Source: Bacteriovoracaceae bacterium UBA4573 | GTDB lineage: Bacteria > Bdellovibrionota > UBA1018 > UBA923 | DNA: 9,721 bases | Assembly: GCA_002387735.1 (NCBI GenBank) | Contig: DGKJ01000084.1 | Span: 1 to 9,721, forward strand | Direction: 5' to 3' | Shown: one piece after another, positions 6,244 to 9,721 of the stretch | Position numbering within the stretch: the first letter of the stretch is position 1 | Layout: every line of letters begins with the position of its first letter | Notes under the pieces: model-generated | The model's input: the letters and a program-made list of their open reading frames with translations, nothing else | Database searches by the model: none | What the model was told of the DNA's origin: nothing | Program-made: the position numbers and the translations under genes

Positions 6244-7769
6244 GATACTTGCGCCCTTTTTTGAGAAAGCCCAGTCATTGCTTGACCGATAACTTCAGAG
6301 TCGAATGAAAAATTACGTGGATCGCGAAAAAAAGGTCCTCTCAACTCGTTTTTGTAGAGAACATAAATTTTGTGACAGAGCGCGAACAGCTCTGAAAGTT
6401 CACTAGAAATTAGCAAAATTCCCGCTCCGCTTTCGGCGCGATCGAGCAATTGACGGTGAATAAACTCAATAGCGCCCAGGTCGACCCCTCGAGTTGGGTG
6501 CGCAGCGAGAATGAAACCATTTCTCGTAATTCCTGCCAGTTCTCGAGCTAAGATGAGTTTCTGTTGGTTACCTCCGGAAAATGCTCCAACAGGAAGGCCT
6601 GGCTCAGTTGGTCGTACGTCAAATTCCCTCATTTGATTGAGGCAACTGGTTTCTAGTGTCTGCACTGGAATTCGCGAAAAATCACTGGCACCACACTGTT
6701 TTTTTCCCAACAAAAGATTTTCAGCTGCAGAAAGTTCGAGAACTAATCCGTCGTGGGTACGGTCGGCCGGTACGATCGCTAAGTCTCGAGAGCGAACAGT
6801 TCTTGTGTCGCACTCGCGTAGTTCGTTACCGAAAAGCTTGACTCCGATACCTTGATGTTCAAATTTTAAATTTTGGCGGGTAATAAGGCCTACCAGTTCG
6901 TCTTGTCCGTTGCCTTCAACCCCAGCGATTCCAACAACTTCGCCGCTCGAAACTGTGAAAGCAAACCGATGGGCTTTCGAATCATAGATTTCGAGTACGT
7001 TTGCCGCAGAGTTTGGTTGATGGTTTGGTTTTGTTGGTAGCGTTAAAGTGCGTCCCACCATGAGCCGCGTTATTTCGTCGACTGAAGTGTTCAGAGTTTG
7101 AAGCTGAGCTACGGTGCTTCCCGCGCGAAGCACTGTTACTTCGTCGCACACCTGCATGATCTCACCGAGTTTGTGGGTCACGATTAAAATTGAATGACCT
7201 TGCGAGCGAAGTGTTTTTAAAATATTTAAAAAATCATTTACTTCGTAGGGCGTTAAAACCGACGTAGGTTCATCTAGAATCAAGCGTCGAGCGCCCGAAT
7301 AGAGGGCCTTCAATATTTCACAGCGGCTCTTTTGTCCGATAGGCAGAGCACCCGTTTTTTGATCGAGCGGTACGTAGAGCCCTGTGTTTCGCATGAGAGT
7401 TTCTATTTTTCGTCGCTCGGCTTTTCGATTTCGAATACCAAGCAAGGCGCTCTCACTTCCGAGTACGATATTATCGTGAGCTGTTTCCACGTCCGATAGG
7501 TGAAAGTGTTGTTGAACCATACCGAGACCGGTGGCTGCCGCTTTACGTACATTCCAGTTATCGACGGGCCTGCCATCAATCATCACATGACCGCTGGTGG
7601 GAGTGATCATTCCAAAGAGAATTTTCATGCTCGTCGATTTACCAGCGCCATTTTCGCCGACCAGGCCGTGAATTGTTCCTGAACGTAAAGTGAACGAAAC
7701 ACTCTTGTTGGCGCAAACGTTTCCGAAAACCTTCGAGATGTTTTGCAGTCCTATGTCGCCGGAACTCAT
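6240..7769 (-). CDS. Nucleoside ABC transporter ATPase with two nucleotide-binding domains (NupO/YufO-like)
   Basis: This 509-residue cytoplasmic protein has two fused ABC domains, the layout of RbsA/MglA/YufO. Domain 1: Walker A GENGAGKST (38-46, Lys44), Q-loop around Gln86-87, signature LPIGQ (142-146), Walker B LILDEP (163-168, Glu167), switch His199. Domain 2 (about 255-500): Walker A GVEGNGQDE (283-291) has lost its lysine (Gln289), signature FSGGNQQK (397-404) is intact, and the Walker B region reads LAAHPTRGVD with no acidic pair. So one composite ATP site (Walker A 1 plus signature 2) looks active and the other degenerate. It powers the two permeases encoded next. ATG 7769 is 12 bases after the binding-protein stop; its AAGGA ribosome-binding site overlaps that stop codon (7778-7783). 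Length is normal for the family. Confidence 0.95.
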   Translation of the reverse strand: MSSGDIGLQNISKVFGNVCANKSVSFTLRSGTIHGLVGENGAGKSTSMKILFGMITPTSGHVMIDGRPVDNWNVRKAAATGLGMVQQHFHLSDVETAHDNIVLGSESALLGIRNRKAERRKIETLMRNTGLYVPLDQKTGALPIGQKSRCEILKALYSGARRLILDEPTSVLTPYEVNDFLNILKTLRSQGHSILIVTHKLGEIMQVCDEVTVLRAGSTVAQLQTLNTSVDEITRLMVGRTLTLPTKPNHQPNSAANVLEIYDSKAHRFAFTVSSGEVVGIAGVEGNGQDELVGLITRQNLKFEHQGIGVKLFGNELRECDTRTVRSRDLAIVPADRTHDGLVLELSAAENLLLGKKQCGASDFSRIPVQTLETSCLNQMREFDVRPTEPGLPVGAFSGGNQQKLILARELAGITRNGFILAAHPTRGVDLGAIEFIHRQLLDRAESGAGILLISSELSELFALCHKIYVLYKNELRGPFFRDPRNFSFDSEVIGQAMTGLSQKRAQVS

Positions 7770-7781
7770 TGAGAGTGTCCT

Positions 7782-8786
7782 TTATTTGCTGGATGCCGTA
7801 TGTGCGTGAAGTTTGTAGTAGTCCTTCGCGGTGATTTTTTTTGCTATTAGTTGGTCTTTGACGGTCTTGATTTTTGCTAAATCGGCTGTAGTGAAGAGCG
7901 ATTTATTGTGTTCATCCAATGCCCAATCGACTCCGTCGTTTTTAAGTCCAAAGACTTTGGTTCCTCCGCGGAGTGTACCTGCTGCTACCTCCGAAATCAC
8001 CGCGTACACCGCCGTGTCGAGACGTTTTAACATACTGGTTAAAATGAAACCTGGTTTTATCCAGTTTTGGTTTGAATCTACTCCAATGGCTAATTTTTTT
8101 TGATCAGCTGCGACATCGAAGACAGCGTTGTTGCTGGCTCCTGCGGCCGTAAAAATAACGTCGGCCTTTTTTGCATACTGATTTTTTGCAATTTCTTTAG
8201 CTTTAGTCGGGTTGTTCCAAGCTTCGCTAGTGAAGCCAATGTAATTTACAACGACTTCTGTTTTAGGGTTCGCGGCTTTGGCACCCTGAGTATAGGCCAA
8301 TTCAAAACGTTGAATAAGAGGTATTTTCATGCCGCCCACAAAACCGACCACTCCGGTTTTCGACTTCAGACCCGCTACGTAGCCTACGAGATATGAACCG
8401 TCGTGTTCATCGAAAATTAATGAGGTCACGTTGGGCAGATCAACCACCGCATCGATGATCGCGAAACGTAGATCAGGATTTTCACGCGCTACTTTTTTCA
8501 TAGCTTCGGCTTGGTTTACGCCCACACCAATAATAAGATCGAATTTTTTTTGGGCGAACGAACGCATGGCGGGTTCAAATAAAGTATCATCTGAGGCTTC
8601 GATTTCTTTTAGATAGATGCCAAGTTTAGCTTTGGCCTCGGTAGCGCCGCGAAAGGCTGCGCTATTGAAGGATTTGTCGTCTTTACCGCCACGGTCCAGA
8701 ATGAGGCCTATTTTTTTTTGGTCCGAATAACCACTGGTCGAAACTAGAAATACAAGTAGCGCGCACCAAAGCACCAAACGATTCAT
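7782..8786 (-). CDS. BMP/PnrA-family periplasmic nucleoside-binding protein
   Basis: This 334-residue substrate-binding protein captures nucleosides for the ABC transporter encoded just downstream. Residues 1-21 form a signal peptide (VLWCALLVFLVSTSGYS). Family marks follow in order: IGLILDRGGKDDKSFN (26-41), LIIGVGVNQAEAM (84-96), FAIIDAVVDLPNV (108-120), EHDGSYLVGYVAGLKSKTGV (127-146), VGFVGGMKIPLIQRFELAY (147-165), and IGVDSNQNW (234-242). Most BMP proteins are lipoproteins, but here the only signal-region cysteine, Cys8, is in the hydrophobic core with no lipobox after it. The protein is therefore probably released as soluble periplasmic protein, which is workable only in a cell with an outer membrane. 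The start has a strong AGGGGG site five bases upstream. Substrate class is family knowledge (T. pallidum PnrA, B. subtilis NupN); the exact nucleoside is not readable. Confidence 0.95.
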   Translation of the reverse strand: MNRLVLWCALLVFLVSTSGYSDQKKIGLILDRGGKDDKSFNSAAFRGATEAKAKLGIYLKEIEASDDTLFEPAMRSFAQKKFDLIIGVGVNQAEAMKKVARENPDLRFAIIDAVVDLPNVTSLIFDEHDGSYLVGYVAGLKSKTGVVGFVGGMKIPLIQRFELAYTQGAKAANPKTEVVVNYIGFTSEAWNNPTKAKEIAKNQYAKKADVIFTAAGASNNAVFDVAADQKKLAIGVDSNQNWIKPGFILTSMLKRLDTAVYAVISEVAAGTLRGGTKVFGLKNDGVDWALDEHNKSLFTTADLAKIKTVKDQLIAKKITAKDYYKLHAHTASSK

Positions 8787-8791
8787 GAAGA

Positions 8792-8797
8792 CCCCCT
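8792..8797 (-). promoter_or_regulatory. Strong ribosome-binding site of the nucleoside-binding protein gene
   Basis: AGGGGG on the minus strand lies five bases before ATG 8786. It is the strongest such site in the operon, fitting the high output normally needed for a binding protein. A small hairpin (TTCGG/CCGAA, 8800-8814) sits just upstream of it. Confidence 0.65.
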
Positions 8798-8827
8798 GCT
8801 TCGGAAGTGCCGAAAAACCCTGGGTTA

Positions 8828-8839
8828 GTCAAGGCGCGG
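8828..8839 (-). promoter_or_regulatory. Shared box CCGCGCCTTGAC with -35-like TTGACT before the binding-protein gene
   Basis: The minus strand reads CCGCGCCTTGAC from 8839 to 8828, 41 bases before ATG 8786, identical to bases 1468-1479 on the plus strand. TTGACT is near the -35 consensus, but no good -10 is present at normal spacing. It may mark an internal promoter that allows the transporter genes to be expressed apart from the upstream lipoprotein. Function is inferred from the repeat and its position only. Confidence 0.3.
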
Positions 8840-8861
8840 ACCCACCTTAGCCATGGGTGCG

Positions 8862-9272
8862 CTACGGATTGTTTTGGTGAACTTTAAAACCGAGTATTTC
8901 GGCTTTCTCAACATGTTGTTTAGAAATTAAAAAGCCGTTTAGATCCCCGCGATCGACTCCGCACATTTGAATGCGGGGGCGTGGGTCGCGGAGTTTTTTG
9001 CGTTGTGCGACTTTTACACCCGCCTTTTCGAGCTCGCCAGCCATGACGTCGAGGCTAATACCTTTTTGAGTGGCGCAAGACTTTGCTTCGTCGGGTTTGG
9101 CAACCCAAACAAGATCGGACTGTTCGGGCAACTGGGCGGATTTCGAGGTATCTGAGCCTCCCAGTTTTTCAAGAGCTCTCTCGGGAGGGCGTTCAGATGC
9201 AGCTGGCGTTTTACAACCCCCGGTTACTAGAAATCCGAGTAAAAATAGTGGTAGGCCAAATCTTGTCACCAT
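8862..9272 (-). CDS. Small lipoprotein of unknown function
   Basis: This 136-residue protein has a clear lipoprotein signal: MVTR, a hydrophobic core GLPLFLLGFLV, and the lipobox VTGGC with Cys20 lipidated. A Pro/Glu/Ser-rich linker (about 21-55) suggests it stands off the membrane. The folded part, 56-136, has two cysteines (Cys66 and Cys104) that could form a disulfide in the periplasm, plus the run GISLDVMAGELEKAGVKVAQ and an ending GFKVHQNNP. I recognise no family. ATG 9272 has no Shine-Dalgarno sequence; GTG at codon 2 would give nearly the same protein. It lies 75 bp before the nucleoside-binding protein on the same strand without a clear terminator between, so it may be the first gene of the operon or its own unit. 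Confidence 0.75.
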   Translation of the reverse strand: MVTRFGLPLFLLGFLVTGGCKTPAASERPPERALEKLGGSDTSKSAQLPEQSDLVWVAKPDEAKSCATQKGISLDVMAGELEKAGVKVAQRKKLRDPRPRIQMCGVDRGDLNGFLISKQHVEKAEILGFKVHQNNP

Positions 9273-9353
9273 AGAGCGGCATTGTCGGGTGGTTTCTGTG
9301 GATTTTCAATGGTCTTTGCGTTATTTCGATGGAGCAGTTTTGTCAGTCAAAAC
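9273..9353. promoter_or_regulatory. Divergent intergenic region between lipoprotein gene and tRNA-Arg
   Basis: This 81-bp gap must hold the start signals for both the leftward lipoprotein gene and the rightward tRNA. On the minus strand TTGACT (9350-9345) could be a -35 element, with only a poor -10 (GAAATA) 17 bases on. On the plus strand TTGCGT (9316-9321) is a weak -35 candidate, again without a good -10. No protein-coding or RNA gene is seen inside. Confidence 0.3.
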
Positions 9354-9430
9354 GATCCCGTAGCTCAGCTGGATAGAGCATCTGCCTTCTAAGCAGAGGG
9401 TCGCAGGTTCGAGTCCTGCCGGGATCGCCA
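9354..9430 (+). tRNA. tRNA-Arg (anticodon TCT)
   Basis: This complete 77-nt cloverleaf reads AGA codons as arginine. The acceptor stem GATCCCG (9354-9360) pairs with CGGGATC (9420-9426). The D stem is GCTC/GAGC, and the anticodon stem TCTGC/GCAGA encloses loop CTTCTAA with anticodon TCT at 9387-9389. The T arm is GCAGG-TTCGAGT-CCTGC. The discriminator G is followed by an encoded CCA (9428-9430). All stems pair fully. The last 21 nt (9410-9430) are also the first part of the tandem repeat that follows, so the tRNA and repeat are probably on one transcript. Confidence 0.97.
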
Positions 9431-9588
9431 TTTTCGCCAACGGCGAAAAGGCGAAATCAAAATAAAAAATGCGAAGCATTTTGTACTTTTCGGCTGGACT
9501 CGAATGCCGGAAGGAGCGGGGCGCCCGCTAGCGGGCCGCGACTGAGGCGGGGTCGCGTGGCGAGCGCGGAAGCGCGAGGACACGTGAC
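9410..9588 (+). repeat. 179-bp tandem repeat unit, copy 1, beginning with the tRNA-Arg 3' end
   Basis: The unit starts with the last 21 nt of the tRNA-Arg gene, including CCA. Next come hairpin TTTTCGCC-AAC-GGCGAAAA (9431-9449), hairpin AAAATGC-GAA-GCATTTT (9466-9482), an inverted near-copy of the tRNA T-arm segment (9491-9504), GC-rich palindrome GCCCGCTAGCGGGC (9523-9536) and a long hairpin capped by GGAA (9551-9589). The 179-base period is set by the identical restart at 9589. It resembles the E. coli tyrT locus, where about 178-bp repeats each carry 19 bp of the tRNA-Tyr 3' end and yield rtT RNA. No credible protein is encoded; the open frames here arise from antisense tRNA and GC-rich sequence. 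Confidence 0.95.
9491..9504. repeat. Inverted copy of the tRNA-Arg T-arm/acceptor segment
   Basis: CGGCTGGACTCGAA is the reverse complement of tRNA bases 9408-9421 at 13 of 14 positions, the one mismatch being at the middle T. It can pair with the tRNA 3' part or with the tRNA-derived head of either repeat unit (12-bp stem with one T-T mismatch). The same bases recur in copy 2 at 9670-9683. Confidence 0.8.
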
Positions 9589-9589
9589 C
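9551..9589 (+). other. RNA-like hairpin with GNRA tetraloop at the repeat-unit junction
   Basis: GGTCGCGTG (9551-9559) pairs with CACGTGACC (9581-9589) over nine pairs, one being G-U. The inner stem GCGC/GCGC (9564-9567, 9572-9575) is closed by loop GGAA, a GNRA tetraloop. Between the stems, GA (9562-9563) faces GA (9576-9577), which would allow tandem sheared G-A pairs. These are features of folded RNA. The base of the stem touches the first nucleotide of the next tRNA-derived segment. Confidence 0.6.
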
Positions 9590-9721
9590 GAGTCCTGCCG
9601 GGATCGCCATTTTCGCCAACGGCGAAAAGGCGAAATCAAAATAAAAAATGCGAAGCATTTTGTACTTTTCGGCTGGACTCGAATGCCGGAAGGAGCGGGG
9701 CGCCCGCTAGCGGGCCGCGAC
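9589..9721 (+). repeat. 179-bp tandem repeat unit, copy 2, truncated by window end
   Basis: All 133 visible bases are identical to 9410-9542 of copy 1, including the 21-nt tRNA 3' segment (9589-9609), both short hairpins, the inverted T-arm copy (9670-9683) and the GC palindrome. The remaining 46 bases, with the GNRA hairpin, would lie beyond the window. The number of further copies is unknown. Confidence 0.95.

Noticed and set aside
8840..8858. ACCCA/TGGGT inverted repeat after the small lipoprotein gene as a terminator.
   Set aside because: It has only a 5-bp stem with a 9-nt loop and no T run following on the minus strand, so read-through to the transporter genes remains likely.
8800..8861. 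Possible riboswitch in the leader of the nucleoside-binding protein gene, given hairpins TTCGG/CCGAA and ACCCA/TGGGT.
   Set aside because: The stems are 5 bp and the leader is short. The purine-riboswitch three-way junction with its two conserved loops is absent, and I could not fit a preQ1 or other known class.
9389..9658. An 89-residue open frame on the minus strand across the tRNA and repeats, ending SRQDSNLRPSA.
   Set aside because: RQDSNLRPSA is the well-known false peptide from reading the antisense of a tRNA 3' half. The frame also repeats itself because of the tandem repeat, and no ribosome-binding site is present.
9354..9721. Integrative element att sites, because tRNA 3' ends duplicated downstream are typical of genomic islands.
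   Set aside because: The spacing is only 179 bp, the duplicated unit extends far beyond the tRNA end, and no integrase is present. A tandem repeat explains it better, though the second copy could be used by an integrase outside the window.

Overview
The window reads as chromosomal DNA of a Gram-negative bacterium. It has an outer-membrane-type protein ending in aromatic residues, lipoproteins, Sec signal peptides and a soluble periplasmic binding protein. The mixture of DnaE2, TTG/GTG starts and exported proteins of no obvious family would suit a Bdellovibrionota or other delta-type proteobacterium. That placement is an impression; no marker gene here proves it.

Left part, + strand (1-2749): the C-terminal end of the error-prone polymerase DnaE2 (1-459, cut by the window edge), a ten-helix EamA/DMT transporter (486-1421) with a rho-independent terminator on its stop codon, and an exported protein of unknown family (1556-2749). 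That exported protein starts at TTG and carries spaced motifs resembling a protein-kinase/aminoglycoside-phosphotransferase fold. It ends 5 bp from the end of the facing operon.

Middle and right, - strand (9272 down to 2755): a tightly packed nucleoside-uptake operon. In transcription order it has a small lipoprotein (9272-8862), a BMP/PnrA-family periplasmic nucleoside-binding protein (8786-7782), a double-domain ABC ATPase (7769-6240), two BPD_transp_2 permeases (6243-5227 and 5230-4337, joined by 4-base start/stop overlaps), a predicted outer-membrane beta-barrel (4327-3545), and a lipoprotein with a DUF4214-like helical segment (3573-2755, overlapping the barrel gene by 29 bases). The ABC part is a textbook NupNOPQ-type system. 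The envelope proteins on the same transcript suggest, by inference, a dedicated route for nucleosides across both membranes.

Right end, + strand (9354-9721): a complete tRNA-Arg(TCT) gene with encoded CCA, directly followed by a tandem repeat of period 179 bp. Each unit begins with the last 21 nt of the tRNA gene. The second copy is identical over all 133 visible bases and runs off the window. Each unit also holds an inverted 14-nt copy of the tRNA T-arm/acceptor segment, two perfect 3-nt-loop hairpins, and a GC-rich hairpin with a GGAA (GNRA) tetraloop. This layout closely resembles the repeats behind E. coli tyrT that give rise to rtT RNA. It is the most unusual item in the window.
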